Assembly (NCBI GenBank): GCA_963785585.1
Contig: CAWAVW010000004.1
Span: forward strand, 372,001 to 436,000
DNA length: 64,000 bases
DNA from: Palsa-295 sp963785585
GTDB lineage: Bacteria; Acidobacteriota; Terriglobia; Acidiferrales; UBA7541
Reading direction: 5' to 3'
Positions 1 through 8,884 of the stretch are shown one piece after another. Under the pieces are notes generated by a model that was not told where the DNA came from, did no database searches, and saw only the letters and a list, made by a program, of their open reading frames with translations. A program made the translations under genes and the position numbers. How positions within the stretch are numbered: the first letter of the stretch is position 1; every line of letters starts with the position of its first letter.

Positions 1-961
1 CTTGCTTCAGCAGCGAACGGCTAAGCTTCAGGTTGGGTTTGCGACTGGTAAGTGCCTGGTTGACTTTCACCAGCGCGTTGAAAACTTTTCGTTTTCCGCT
101 GGGCAGCTCGGTAAAGCGCTGCCGCAAGCCGCGCTCCAGATTTTTCAGTATCGCCGGTACCAGCGCCATATAGGTGATCTTGTAGCGCGTAAACGCTTCG
201 CGAATAAATTCCGGTCGCAGCGTCCGCAAATGCACTACCGTCGCCCCGCAGGTGAATGGTCCGATGAAGCCGACCATAAAGTCGATCGCATGATTCGTCG
301 GCAAAATGCTCAGGTACCGCACGCCCGGCCAAAATGGATACAGGGAAGTAAGCGCCACACACTGCTCGAGATAATTTTCGTGCGTGAGAACACAGCCCTT
401 CGGACGCCCGCCAGTGCCCGAGGAATATACGATGCACGCGGCATCTTTCCGCGTTCGCGGTACAAACACCGGCTCGGCCGACTCGCGGTAGTCTTCCCAC
501 CCCTTTGCGCCGCCCAGATCGATTTTCGCCGGCGCTTCCGTCACCACGACCACTCGCGCGCGCATCGACTGGAATTCAGGCGCTTGCATGATCGCGCGCC
601 ACAAATGATATTCCACGACCAAAAACTCCGCGCCCGAATGCGCCAGCAGGCGTAACTGTTCGTCCGCGGGGAGCTTGTAATCGAGCGGCACCAGCACTCC
701 GCCGCAGAAGAAAACCGCATAGGCCGAAATCAGCCATTTCGACTGATTAGTCATCAGAATCGCGGCGCGCGTTGCGTTTTGAAAACCGTCCCGCTGCATC
801 GCGCCCGCCAGCGGAAGAGCAGCCTCCTTGAATTGGCGGTAGGTGATGCGCGCGTTCTCTCGCTCGCGGTCCGCTTCAATCAAGCAGATCTCGCTGGGCC
901 AGCGGTCCAGCGCGGCCCGCAAGGCTTCACCCAGAGATTGGAATTTCGAAAGGTCGAGCAT
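1..961 (-). CDS. AMP-forming acyl ligase (ANL superfamily), 3' end cut by window edge
   Basis: Read on the minus strand from an ATG at 961-959, the open frame runs off the left edge, giving the first 320 residues. The AMP-binding P-loop VYSSGTGGRPKGC and following LTHENY region mark an acyl-adenylate-forming enzyme. The N-terminal half (MLDLSKFQSLGEALRAALDR and onward) aligns in layout with fatty-acyl-AMP/CoA ligases. It lies 26 nt downstream of an acyl carrier protein gene on the same strand, so loading an acyl-adenylate onto that carrier is the simplest role (inference). No strong Shine-Dalgarno is visible before the ATG. The adenylation C-domain with its catalytic Lys is outside the window, so CoA-ligase versus ACP-ligase activity cannot be decided here. 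Confidence 0.85.
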   Translation of the reverse strand, partial: MLDLSKFQSLGEALRAALDRWPSEICLIEADRERENARITYRQFKEAALPLAGAMQRDGFQNATRAAILMTNQSKWLISAYAVFFCGGVLVPLDYKLPADEQLRLLAHSGAEFLVVEYHLWRAIMQAPEFQSMRARVVVVTEAPAKIDLGGAKGWEDYRESAEPVFVPRTRKDAACIVYSSGTGGRPKGCVLTHENYLEQCVALTSLYPFWPGVRYLSILPTNHAIDFMVGFIGPFTCGATVVHLRTLRPEFIREAFTRYKITYMALVPAILKNLERGLRQRFTELPSGKRKVFNALVKVNQALTSRKPNLKLSRSLLKQ

Positions 962-987
962 TTGGCGGCGTCCCGGGGATGTGCGAA

Positions 988-1230
988 CTACAACCTGGAC
1001 TGAATTCGTTCGGCGAGCGTCCGAAAGTCGCTCACGTCCTGCAATTCGTAGTCGGGCAGCTCAATTGAGAAATGCTGCTCGAGACGCGTCAACAAGTCGA
1101 GAGCTTGCAGGCTGTTAATGCCGAGCGTCTTGAAAAAATCATCGTTGGGATTCAGTTTCGCGCGCGGCACCTGGAAATGCTGCGCAGCCAGATTCAGAAC
1201 TTCGTCCGTGGTTTGGTCGAGAGTTTTCAT
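988..1230 (-). CDS. acyl carrier protein
   Basis: An 80-residue acidic helical protein with the phosphopantetheine attachment motif GINSLQALDLL; the Ser in INSL replaces the common DSL context, and the preceding Asp is an Asn. Length and the spacing of the attachment Ser near the middle are typical of discrete ACPs. It carries acyl chains as thioesters on a 4'-phosphopantetheine arm in the cytoplasm. It sits between an enoyl-CoA hydratase-like gene (81 nt upstream) and an acyl-AMP ligase (26 nt downstream) on the same strand, which fits a dedicated carrier of this operon and not the housekeeping AcpP, since no fab genes are adjacent. Confidence 0.9.
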   Translation of the reverse strand: MKTLDQTTDEVLNLAAQHFQVPRAKLNPNDDFFKTLGINSLQALDLLTRLEQHFSIELPDYELQDVSDFRTLAERIQSRL

Positions 1231-1300
1231 GTCTCACTATCTTGCCATATTGCTGCGGATTTTCGCCAAGCGCGCGGCCCAGGGCGGCGTTCGCGCCCGG

Positions 1301-1319
1301 TGCCCTAGCGGCTAGGGCA
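1301..1319. other. perfect 8-bp inverted repeat over the crotonase stop codon
   Basis: Arms TGCCCTAG and CTAGGGCA are separated by 3 nt, and the minus-strand stop codon TAG of the crotonase gene (1314-1312) lies inside the right arm. No U-run follows on the minus strand, so it does not look like a rho-independent terminator. It may be a processing or translation-modulating hairpin between the crotonase and ACP genes, or a coincidental palindrome. Confidence 0.4.
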
Positions 1320-2115
1320 AGTAGGGAAGTGCGCTCGTGTTCTCGACGAACTTCCGCAAACCAGCTTCCACGGCGGGTCGCGTGAATAAATCGCAAAAGA
1401 TTTCGATCTCGCGCCGCAGCTCATCGCGGGGAATCGGCTTGATGAACTGTTTCGCAGCCGCCGCAGTCGTGCGATCGAACTTTTTGAGTTGTGCGGCGGT
1501 AGCCCGGGCCACACGCAGCGCGTCTCCCTCGCCCACAACCTGGCTGACGAGCCCGGCCGCCTGCGCCTTGGTGGAGTTGATGCTGCGCCCCGTCAGCAAC
1601 AGGTCGCGTACGACGCTGTTTCCTACGTCGCGCTTCAGCCGCGGAATCCCGCCGAAACCGGGAATCAGCCCCAGCCGCAGCTCCGGAAAGCAAAACCGCG
1701 CCATCTTATCGGCGATCATCAGATCGCACACCAGCGCGAGCTCAAACCCGCCGCCAAAGCAAACGCCGTGCACCGCGGCAATCGTCGTCAACGGCGCCGC
1801 GTCGATCGCGTTCATCACCGCGTGAATGCGCTCCAGAAACGCGTGCAGACCCGCCACCCGCTCGCGCATCGCCAGCTTTTGCGATTCGTGGTACAGCTCT
1901 CGCAAGTCCGCACCCGCACAGAACCCCTCCGCGCGCGCGCTGGAAATGATCAGCGCATGGCAATCCTTTTGCAGCGTCGGTAAGGCACCCGCAAACTGTT
2001 CGAATTCCGAAACCGTCAGCGATCCGATCTCGTTGCAGGGTGCGCGATCGAGCAGCAACTCGATCGCCCCGTCTTTCACGCTCCACGAAATCGCTTTGCC
2101 TTGAAAACTGTTCAT
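1312..2115 (-). CDS. enoyl-CoA hydratase/isomerase family protein
   Basis: A 267-residue crotonase-fold protein. The oxyanion-hole region VHGVCFGGGFELALVCDLMI and the signature FPELRLGLIPGFGGIPRL are clear. The first catalytic Glu of hydratases (in the PEL segment) is kept, but the position of the second Glu, usually in a xxEMVLTG context, reads RDLLLTG, so Asp appears to replace Glu by this hand alignment. The enzyme acts on acyl-CoA or acyl-ACP enoyl thioesters in the cytoplasm. Its ATG overlaps the stop of the upstream ligase by 4 nt (ATGA), showing translational coupling. Hydratase, isomerase or decarboxylase activity cannot be told apart from sequence alone. Confidence 0.88.
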   Translation of the reverse strand: MNSFQGKAISWSVKDGAIELLLDRAPCNEIGSLTVSEFEQFAGALPTLQKDCHALIISSARAEGFCAGADLRELYHESQKLAMRERVAGLHAFLERIHAVMNAIDAAPLTTIAAVHGVCFGGGFELALVCDLMIADKMARFCFPELRLGLIPGFGGIPRLKRDVGNSVVRDLLLTGRSINSTKAQAAGLVSQVVGEGDALRVARATAAQLKKFDRTTAAAAKQFIKPIPRDELRREIEIFCDLFTRPAVEAGLRKFVENTSALPYLP

Positions 2116-3773
2116 GAAGTTTTCTTCTCGTAGATCCGTTCAATCTCATTCGCGTATCGAGCCGCGATGGCATCGCGCTTCAGTTTTCCATTCGCAGTCA
2201 GCAATCCATTCTCAATCGTGAACGGTTCGGCAACGATCTGGAACCCTCGGATTTGCTTATAGTGCGGAGTTCCCGCATTGGCCCCGTCCAACGCAGCCTG
2301 CACGCGCGCATCGTTCATTCCCTCGGGTGCGGCGGGCGTAACCAGCGCCGCCAAGTAGCTTCGCTGATTGCCGATGAGCATCACATGTCCCGCTTCGGGC
2401 AATTTTTCGACCAACGCTTCTTCCATCGGCTCCGGCGCAATGTTGTGCCCGGAATTCAGAATGATCAAATTCTTAATTCGTCCGGTGATGCGCCAGTTTC
2501 CCTTCTCGTTTACGTCACCTTGATCGCCGGTGTGAAACCATCCGTCCGCCAGCGCTTTTTCCGTTTCCGACGGTTTCCGCCAATATTCCGGGAAAATATT
2601 TGGTCCGCGCACCAGAATTTCCTGATTGTCGCCGACCTTCATTTCCACGCCGGAGATCGCGCTGCCCACGCGACCCGGTTCGGGCGCGCCGGGATCGTCC
2701 ATCGTGCAGATCGCCGTCGTTTCCGTCAGTCCATAGACCTGCAGCACCGGAATGCCGACCATCATGAAGAAACGCTGGGTTTCGACCGCCAGGGGCGCCG
2801 AACCGCAAATGATCGCCTTCAAATTTGTTCCAATGCTTTGCCGGATCGCGGGAAACATCATTTTGTCCGCCGCCAGCGACCACAGCGAATCGGGAAACTT
2901 GCTCGTGCCGGCGGCTTTTCGCGCATACGCGTCGCGCGCGTGCGCGAATATGCGAGCTGCGATTCCGCCCTTCTTCGCCACGGCTTCCAGGATCTTGCTT
3001 CGCACTCGTTCCAGCAGCGTGGGAACATTCAGGAAATAATCGGGCTCCGCAAGTTTCAGTTCGTCGGCGAGCTTCGACAGATCCATGGACAGCGTCAGGA
3101 CGCTGTTGCGCGAAAGCGCCGTCAGCAACAAAATCCAAGATCCTGCAAAGCAAAACGGGAGATAGTGAAATATTTTATCCGGCTCGGTTCGGGACCCCAT
3201 CAACCGGTCGAGATGCGCGTTCGTGCAGCCAAGCATGTGCGTGACGTTTCCCGAGGTGAGCATCACGCCTTTGGCTTCGCCCGACGTGCCCGACGTGTAG
3301 ATGATCGTGGTTACGTCCGCGTCCGCGAGCGGCGCCGCAACGGCCGCTTCGGGCGCCACGTCTTCGCTGATAAAAACACTCTCTTGCAGCGAAATTTTCG
3401 GTGCTCCCGGCCATTGTTTTTTGATCTCCGCAGCAATATTCGCGTCCGAACAAATGATCCGGGCGGGACTCGAATCTTTCAGCATCGCCACCAGTTCAGA
3501 AGGCGCCTGCCGGACGTACATCGGCACGACGATCAAACCTTCGGCCATCATCGCCACGTCAATTGCCGCCCACTGAATGCTATTGGGAGCGATCAACGCG
3601 CAGCGGTCGCCCTTTTTCAGCCCGCGCACCGAGAAGAAAAATCGCGCCTGCTGCACAAGCCCAAGGAAGTCGCTGCCGGTAGCCGAGACGATTTTTCCGT
3701 CGCGGACTTCCTGAATGACGGGCACGAACGAGTTCTTTTGGAGCCTCGCGAATATCTGATCGAGAAACGACAT
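2112..3773 (-). CDS. AMP-dependent synthetase/acyl-CoA ligase
   Basis: A complete 553-residue ANL enzyme. Motifs in order: the P-loop TTIIYTSGTSGEAKGVMLTS (around residue 155), the VYGLTETTAICT aromatic/A5 region, the GWFHTGDQGDV A7 motif, the RITGRIKNLIIL hinge, and the C-terminal NGKLKRDAI with the catalytic Lys. This pattern fits long-chain fatty acid:CoA ligases. It activates a carboxylic acid with ATP to an acyl-adenylate and then a thioester in the cytoplasm. The start ATG shares one nucleotide with the upstream stop (TGATG at 3775-3771), and the stop overlaps the crotonase ATG by 4 nt. With the partial ligase at 1-961 the operon has two different acid-activating enzymes. Confidence 0.92.
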   Translation of the reverse strand: MSFLDQIFARLQKNSFVPVIQEVRDGKIVSATGSDFLGLVQQARFFFSVRGLKKGDRCALIAPNSIQWAAIDVAMMAEGLIVVPMYVRQAPSELVAMLKDSSPARIICSDANIAAEIKKQWPGAPKISLQESVFISEDVAPEAAVAAPLADADVTTIIYTSGTSGEAKGVMLTSGNVTHMLGCTNAHLDRLMGSRTEPDKIFHYLPFCFAGSWILLLTALSRNSVLTLSMDLSKLADELKLAEPDYFLNVPTLLERVRSKILEAVAKKGGIAARIFAHARDAYARKAAGTSKFPDSLWSLAADKMMFPAIRQSIGTNLKAIICGSAPLAVETQRFFMMVGIPVLQVYGLTETTAICTMDDPGAPEPGRVGSAISGVEMKVGDNQEILVRGPNIFPEYWRKPSETEKALADGWFHTGDQGDVNEKGNWRITGRIKNLIILNSGHNIAPEPMEEALVEKLPEAGHVMLIGNQRSYLAALVTPAAPEGMNDARVQAALDGANAGTPHYKQIRGFQIVAEPFTIENGLLTANGKLKRDAIAARYANEIERIYEKKTS

Positions 3774-5194
3774 CAGGCGGCCGCTCCGCTATGGACCTCA
3801 AGCAGCTCGCGGAGAGTGGGATTAAGCGGAGGCAAATACTGCTCCCATCCCAGTACGCCGGTTCGAATGGGGAATTCGGGATACTGTCGGGCCACCTGCG
3901 CTTCAAAGTAGGTTCCCATGCGAGCCATCAATTGCAGGTTGCGCGCTACAGTCCGGCCCATAGCCTCGCGGATTTGTCCGGCTTCTGCGTCCAGCGCATG
4001 CAGGGCCGTTACGATCTTGTCCGCCAGGTCCGGCTCGTCCACGCGCATCAATAAATGATCGTGGCCGCGCTCGCGCATCAAATTTCGAATGCGCTCATCC
4101 ATCGTGATTCCCGCCGAAACCACGCCTGCGGGCATCGACGTTACGATCGCGTGGTAGCGCGACGATAGCATCCTCTCGCACACGCGCAGAATGCTCACCA
4201 GCTCGTACATATTGAATTTATCCGACGAAAATACCGGAGCGCCGCCGAGCTTTGCCGCCACTTGTTCGCACGCTTCGCGATCCAGCATCTCCATCGCGAC
4301 CAGCACGGGAAACACTTTCCGCGATTGCTGGTAACTTTTCACGCCCGTAGCAATCCCCGATAGATATTTTTCGTAGGCCGCGTCCACCGCCTTTCCCGAG
4401 CGATGGAAATAGAGCGACCGGTAGTGGCTCTTCTTGTATGCGCCGGTCGTCGCATAGGACAGCCATTTTCCCAGCGATGCCGATACCGGCCACCAGAAGG
4501 GATTGATCGGGCAGATCGCCAGCACCGGCGTCTTGCCGTCCCAACCCGCGTCACGCAGCGCTTTTTCGCCATAGGCACGAGGCAGCGGTTCAAACGTCCA
4601 CGCCGTGTCGGTCCCCAATTCACTCGGCACTCCTAGCTTTCCGAGCACGGCTTGCGATTCCACGTTGCGCGTGATCACCAGCGAGTCTTTGCAGTACCGG
4701 CTGCACATTTTCTGCAGCAGAGTATCCATCTCGCCCGCCTCCGCGCCGTACGCGATGCTCAATTTATTCTGCGCCGCGGCGATTCCCAGCGTTCCAATCA
4801 TCATTGTGGTGAGCGCGTTGGCGAACTTGCTTTTGAACATCGAGCCTTCGCAAGCCACCACGCCGTCATTCTTGCGGACCTCGGAATGAAGGAACGGCGG
4901 AAACACATCCGGCAGGTGCACCTGCTTCGCATCGCCGAAATATCCGCGCGTCAGATCGAAATTCTGGGACATCACGCTCAGCGAAAGGTTCTGGTCGCCC
5001 AGGATCCAGCGGATCTGCCGGATCATTTCCTCCACCCGGACGTCTGAGCCCGTGTTGCGTGTGCCGCAGTAGCCCGCGAACAAGAGTTTCAGCTTGGTTC
5101 CGGGTTTCCATGCGTTACCGGCGCCCAGCATCCACTCGAACTTATTCAGCTCGACCAGCCCGCTTACCCATGCTTCCAGCAATAGATCGGTCAT
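3773..5194 (-). CDS. polysaccharide pyruvyl transferase family protein
   Basis: A 473-residue protein with the N-terminal FAGYCGTRNTGSDVRVEEMI nucleotide-binding-like motif and the late SSRYHAIVTSMPAGV motif that typify the polysaccharide pyruvyl transferase superfamily, a GT-B-like fold. Family members move pyruvate from phosphoenolpyruvate to sugars, but several relatives have other donors or acceptors. Presence in the middle of an acyl ligase/reductase operon is unusual. The start overlaps the upstream reductase stop by 4 nt (ATGA, 5194-5191) and the stop shares a nucleotide with the next ATG. No signal peptide or membrane span is evident, so cytoplasmic action is expected. The family call is firm; the substrate is unknown. 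Confidence 0.8.
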   Translation of the reverse strand: MTDLLLEAWVSGLVELNKFEWMLGAGNAWKPGTKLKLLFAGYCGTRNTGSDVRVEEMIRQIRWILGDQNLSLSVMSQNFDLTRGYFGDAKQVHLPDVFPPFLHSEVRKNDGVVACEGSMFKSKFANALTTMMIGTLGIAAAQNKLSIAYGAEAGEMDTLLQKMCSRYCKDSLVITRNVESQAVLGKLGVPSELGTDTAWTFEPLPRAYGEKALRDAGWDGKTPVLAICPINPFWWPVSASLGKWLSYATTGAYKKSHYRSLYFHRSGKAVDAAYEKYLSGIATGVKSYQQSRKVFPVLVAMEMLDREACEQVAAKLGGAPVFSSDKFNMYELVSILRVCERMLSSRYHAIVTSMPAGVVSAGITMDERIRNLMRERGHDHLLMRVDEPDLADKIVTALHALDAEAGQIREAMGRTVARNLQLMARMGTYFEAQVARQYPEFPIRTGVLGWEQYLPPLNPTLRELLEVHSGAAA

Positions 5195-6360
5195 CGGCTC
5201 AGATCCTGTGCGGCGGCGGCGCTGCGAGAAGCCGGTGCAACGGCTGCGCCCGACGGCCAGTCTCGGTATTTATACACAAAATGATTTTCACGGCTGAAGC
5301 GCAGCAGCGGAAAACTGTACTCGGAAAAAGGGACGGGTTTTCTTCCCATTTCCGCCACAGCGCGCGTATTGTCAAAGACCGTATTCCATACCAGGTAGGG
5401 CAGAAACACTTTCAGCAGGTTCGCCAGACCGCCGATCTTCCCGGCTCGTCCCGCAAGCGCGTTCACCATTTTTGAAGTGGATTTCTCGAACTTTGGCACA
5501 AACATCGGCGCGCGTTTTCCCGTCTCTTTCGCAAGCGCGTCCGTCAGTTGAGCAAACGTCTCCGAGTCCGTGCCCGAGGAGAGATGATAAATCTGGTGCG
5601 CTGGATTCGGCTTTTGATGCAGCGTCGCCACAGCGTCGGCCACGAAATCGACCGGCACGATATCGATCTTGTCCGTCGGGCGGAAGGGAAGCGCCGGAAG
5701 CCCCGCCAGAAACACAAACGCACGAACCATATCGAACTGATTGGTTTCAGGCCGCCGGCTGTCGCCCAGCACAATACTCGGCCGGAAAATTGTTCGCTGC
5801 ACGTCGGGCAGCAACTGATGAACCATGTGCTCGCAAAATTTCTTGGTCCGGGCGTAGGGGTCGTAGTCCGAGCGGTTCCAGTCGATCGACGTGTCTTCCT
5901 GCACCACTTCGTTTGACCGCTGCCCCGCCACGGCTACGGTGCTCACATGACTGAAACGCCGCAGACCGTGCTGATCCCTTGCGCGCTGCGCCATTTGAAT
6001 CACTTCCAGCGTGCCGCGCAAATTCACATTCATGCAGCTCTTTTCGGATTTGCGGTTCAGCGAAGCCGCGCAGTGAATGACCGAATCCGTGGTTGCGACC
6101 AGTCGCGCGTAGTCGTCGTCCGCGAGGCCGAATTTCGCTCCCGTCAAATCGCCGCGAAACACTCGAATCCGCTCGCTCCAATACGATTGAAACTGCGGAA
6201 AATCCATATGCAGCTGCAGCGATCGCCACAGCCGTTCGCGCGCTTCCTGTTCGTCGCGCGCGCGCACCAGCAAATTCAGCGGATCCGCGTGATCCGCGAG
6301 CAAGTTGGACGCAATGTGGGCGCCGATATATCCGGTGGAACCGGTCAGGAAAATAGCCAC
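5191..6360 (-). CDS. NAD(P)-binding SDR / thioester-reductase-like protein (NAD_binding_4 type)
   Basis: A 389-residue extended SDR. The Rossmann motif is GSTGYIGAHIASNLL at the N-terminus; the NAD-site CAASLN stretch and catalytic YARTK (YxxxK) follow, with the substrate-domain segment DKIDIVPVDFVADAV. This pattern resembles the male-sterility/thioester-reductase branch (NAD_binding_4), which reduces acyl thioesters to aldehydes or alcohols; other extended SDRs act as epimerases. It lies between the larger acyl reductase and the pyruvyl transferase-like gene, with a 4-nt overlap downstream and 24 nt upstream. Reduction of a carrier-bound acyl group is the most coherent role (inference). Confidence 0.82.
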   Translation of the reverse strand: MAIFLTGSTGYIGAHIASNLLADHADPLNLLVRARDEQEARERLWRSLQLHMDFPQFQSYWSERIRVFRGDLTGAKFGLADDDYARLVATTDSVIHCAASLNRKSEKSCMNVNLRGTLEVIQMAQRARDQHGLRRFSHVSTVAVAGQRSNEVVQEDTSIDWNRSDYDPYARTKKFCEHMVHQLLPDVQRTIFRPSIVLGDSRRPETNQFDMVRAFVFLAGLPALPFRPTDKIDIVPVDFVADAVATLHQKPNPAHQIYHLSSGTDSETFAQLTDALAKETGKRAPMFVPKFEKSTSKMVNALAGRAGKIGGLANLLKVFLPYLVWNTVFDNTRAVAEMGRKPVPFSEYSFPLLRFSRENHFVYKYRDWPSGAAVAPASRSAAAAQDLSR

Positions 6361-6384
6361 GTTTTTTCGTGTTCAGTTTGAAGT

Positions 6385-8778
6385 TCAGGACGAAATCAAT
6401 TTGGCCGCGCCCGCCGCCTGCGAGGCGTTGGCATCGGGCTGGCCCGCAAACGGCACGGAACGCTTTGGGCGAGGCTCGAGTTGCCGTCCTTCGATGAGAG
6501 GATAGCACCACTTTCGCAGCGCGGGAACGTGCACGTTGATCCAGTAGTCCCACCAATCGATGCCGCGCGTGTCGTAGCCAAACGCCTCTTTTTCGTCTTC
6601 CGGTAGCGCGGCGGAAAGCAGTTCCACGTTCGCTGCTTCGAATACATGGTCGTTGTGCAAAATGAACGGCTCAAACAGGGCGATGAGCTTGATCACGCGT
6701 TCAAGATCGCGCTCTTGCCGCGCAAGGGGCGGCCGCGAAGCAAATGGTTCAGCGGTGCGGTTGATCATCTTTACGATGGCGCGTTGCGCCGGCGCTGAAA
6801 ACGCCTGGTACCGCGTCTTGGAGACCGAAATGGCGTCAAATTTCAGTCGCATCCGCTCGCCCAGACTGTCTTGGGCGCGATAAAAACGCCGGTGCGCCAG
6901 GCCCGTCAATTCGATCGACCGACGCATATTGCATGCGTTCGCCACCGACGTTGCCAGCTGGTAGACGAGCGCGTTGCGGCGGGTTACGAGGGCCGCAGCG
7001 ATCAACGTCATCCCGCGGCAAACCAGGTCCACCGGAATTAAATCAAGGCACTTGGTTTCGTTCGACGGAAGCTGCCGGAAAAACGTGCCAAGTAGGTAGG
7101 AAAGCGACGCCGAAGTGTTGATTCCCTCGTTCCACCCGAGGAACGGTTTTTCCACTGACGATTCGACAATCGCCGGACGCACGACCGCAATGGCCGCCTG
7201 CGGATTTTCGTCCAGGAAATTATGAATTAGCGACTCAGAGAGGCTCTTCGTGTAGGTGTACGTGTTAGGCCAGCCAAGCTCGTTTGCCCGTTTCGTTCCT
7301 GCATCGGTCAACGTTTGCCGCAGCCATCGGGTGCGATTCTTGCGAACTTGATTGTCGAGGGCGGTGCCATGCAAATCCTTTGCCGCGTGTTCTTTTTTCT
7401 GCGCCGCACGCTTCAACTCGCTCGTCACTTCCTCGGATTCGGCGCGCGCTTCGGTATCGTTGACCAGCTTTTCGAGCGACTTCCACTCTTGCACTGCGTC
7501 ATAGTTCGGAAGTCCGTACGGCGTGTAATTGCGCGGGAGTTCTTCCAGCACGCGCCCGTCTCGCTGCCCCACCACGTAGCACGTCGAAAGATGCAGTAAC
7601 GAACCGTGCGCACACTCCTTCAAAAAATCCAGTACGTACACGGTCGCGTGGACGTTCATCGCCAAGGCGTCTCGCACATCCGGGTTGAAATCCGTCAGGC
7701 CGGAACTGTTTACGATCACGTCCACCGATTTCGCGAGTCGCTCGCGCACATCCGGCGCAAGGCCCAGGCCAGGCTTGCTCACGTCGCCATCGACGACCTC
7801 TACTCGCTCGCGCAGCCATGCGCCGAATCCGTCGCCGTGTTTCGCCACCAGGCCGTCGAACACCGGCGATTCTTCGATCACGCGTTGGAATCGGTCAACG
7901 GAAGTGGCCGCGCGATTGTGGCGCACCAGCAGATAGACCTTACCGACCTCCGGCAGATCGTTCAGCAGATTGGCCAGCCAGACTTTGCCGATAAATCCGG
8001 TCGCACCGATCAGCAGAATCTGTTTACCGCGTAGCGCCGCGCGCACCGAGAGCGGCTGATCCGCCGGAGCTGCCGCAAATTCCACCACCGGAACCGTCAC
8101 TTTCACGGACGGCCTCTCCGCGGGCTGAATCGCCTCGTCGAGCGTGCCGGGATTCTTCCGAAAACCAAGCACTCCGATCAGTTTCTCTCGCGGCACGCGG
8201 CCGTCCGGCTGGCTACCCGTGAACCGGGCGAACGGCCCGCGCGGACGAATCACGGGATCCAGCAGACGTCCCGTGCAAATGCCGTCGCGGAAATCGAGCC
8301 GGTTGCTCACAATTCGCCGGATGCCCAGATGCTTTGCCAGTGGGCGCATTACGTGATCGAGTCCCTGGCTCACGAGAACAATATCGGCACCGTCGCTCAC
8401 CGCTTGTCGCAGTTTCGCCAGGCCATCCGGCTTGAGCCGCGGCTGCAGAAAATATTCGAAGAATTCTTCGCCCAATAGATCCAGCCGGTCGCGGCTCACT
8501 CCGCGAAGAACGGCGTGCAACAGGCGCGTCGCGAACTCACGGTTGGTCAAATACAGAAGCGGCCGGGCAATCGCCAGAATCGCCATGCTGCCTCGGCGAG
8601 TCCAGCGCTGCAAGAAGCTTTGAGAGTTCCATGCGAAAAAACCCACGGGCCGGACGGCCGTGAGATTCAGCAAGCTGCCTTCGACCCGCCAAAAGACAGG
8701 CTCACGCACGGGCGCCGAAGACTCCGGTATTCGCGCAGAATCGTTCGGATTGTGGCGGTTTACGTTGGACGACAACAT
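6385..8778 (-). CDS. degenerate HAD domain fused to fatty acyl-CoA reductase-like domain
   Basis: A 797-residue two-part protein. Residues about 27-185 resemble a HAD-IB (SerB-like) phosphatase: VFWRVEGSLLNLT stands where the DxDGT nucleophile loop belongs, and IVLVSQGLDHVMRPLAKHLG matches motif II. The nucleophile Asp pair is absent and the C-terminal Mg-binding acidic motif is not seen, so this part is probably non-catalytic. From about residue 250 a fatty acyl reductase follows, with GATGFIGKVWLANLL (258-272), YTYTK (507-511) and a C-terminal sterile-type domain. It would reduce acyl thioesters to alcohol or aldehyde with NADPH. It is the first gene of the acyl operon. No good Shine-Dalgarno precedes the ATG, so the exact start is uncertain. 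Confidence 0.82.
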   Translation of the reverse strand: MLSSNVNRHNPNDSARIPESSAPVREPVFWRVEGSLLNLTAVRPVGFFAWNSQSFLQRWTRRGSMAILAIARPLLYLTNREFATRLLHAVLRGVSRDRLDLLGEEFFEYFLQPRLKPDGLAKLRQAVSDGADIVLVSQGLDHVMRPLAKHLGIRRIVSNRLDFRDGICTGRLLDPVIRPRGPFARFTGSQPDGRVPREKLIGVLGFRKNPGTLDEAIQPAERPSVKVTVPVVEFAAAPADQPLSVRAALRGKQILLIGATGFIGKVWLANLLNDLPEVGKVYLLVRHNRAATSVDRFQRVIEESPVFDGLVAKHGDGFGAWLRERVEVVDGDVSKPGLGLAPDVRERLAKSVDVIVNSSGLTDFNPDVRDALAMNVHATVYVLDFLKECAHGSLLHLSTCYVVGQRDGRVLEELPRNYTPYGLPNYDAVQEWKSLEKLVNDTEARAESEEVTSELKRAAQKKEHAAKDLHGTALDNQVRKNRTRWLRQTLTDAGTKRANELGWPNTYTYTKSLSESLIHNFLDENPQAAIAVVRPAIVESSVEKPFLGWNEGINTSASLSYLLGTFFRQLPSNETKCLDLIPVDLVCRGMTLIAAALVTRRNALVYQLATSVANACNMRRSIELTGLAHRRFYRAQDSLGERMRLKFDAISVSKTRYQAFSAPAQRAIVKMINRTAEPFASRPPLARQERDLERVIKLIALFEPFILHNDHVFEAANVELLSAALPEDEKEAFGYDTRGIDWWDYWINVHVPALRKWCYPLIEGRQLEPRPKRSVPFAGQPDANASQAAGAAKLISS

Positions 8779-8814
8779 CGTTTCGCGGTTGTATGAATTG
8801 CTGCTAGGACAATG

Positions 8815-8843
8815 AAATTAACACGCTCTTTGGCGCCAATCAA
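8815..8843 (-). promoter_or_regulatory. possible sigma-70-type promoter of the acyl operon
   Basis: On the minus strand TTGATT (8843-8838), a 17-nt spacer and TAATTT (8820-8815) lie about 37 nt upstream of the ATG at 8778. The -35 matches 4 of 6 consensus bases and the -10 only 3 of 6, so this is a weak call supported mainly by position. Confidence 0.28.
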
Positions 8844-8884
8844 GTTAGCGCCCTTCACTGCACTCTTGGTGGTGCAGCGCGATC

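Noticed and set aside
2253..3911. 552-codon open frame on the plus strand opposite the acyl ligase
   Set aside because: Arg/His-rich translation without motifs; the minus strand carries a complete AMP-forming ligase with all family motifs and coupled overlaps. It is a GC-driven antisense frame.
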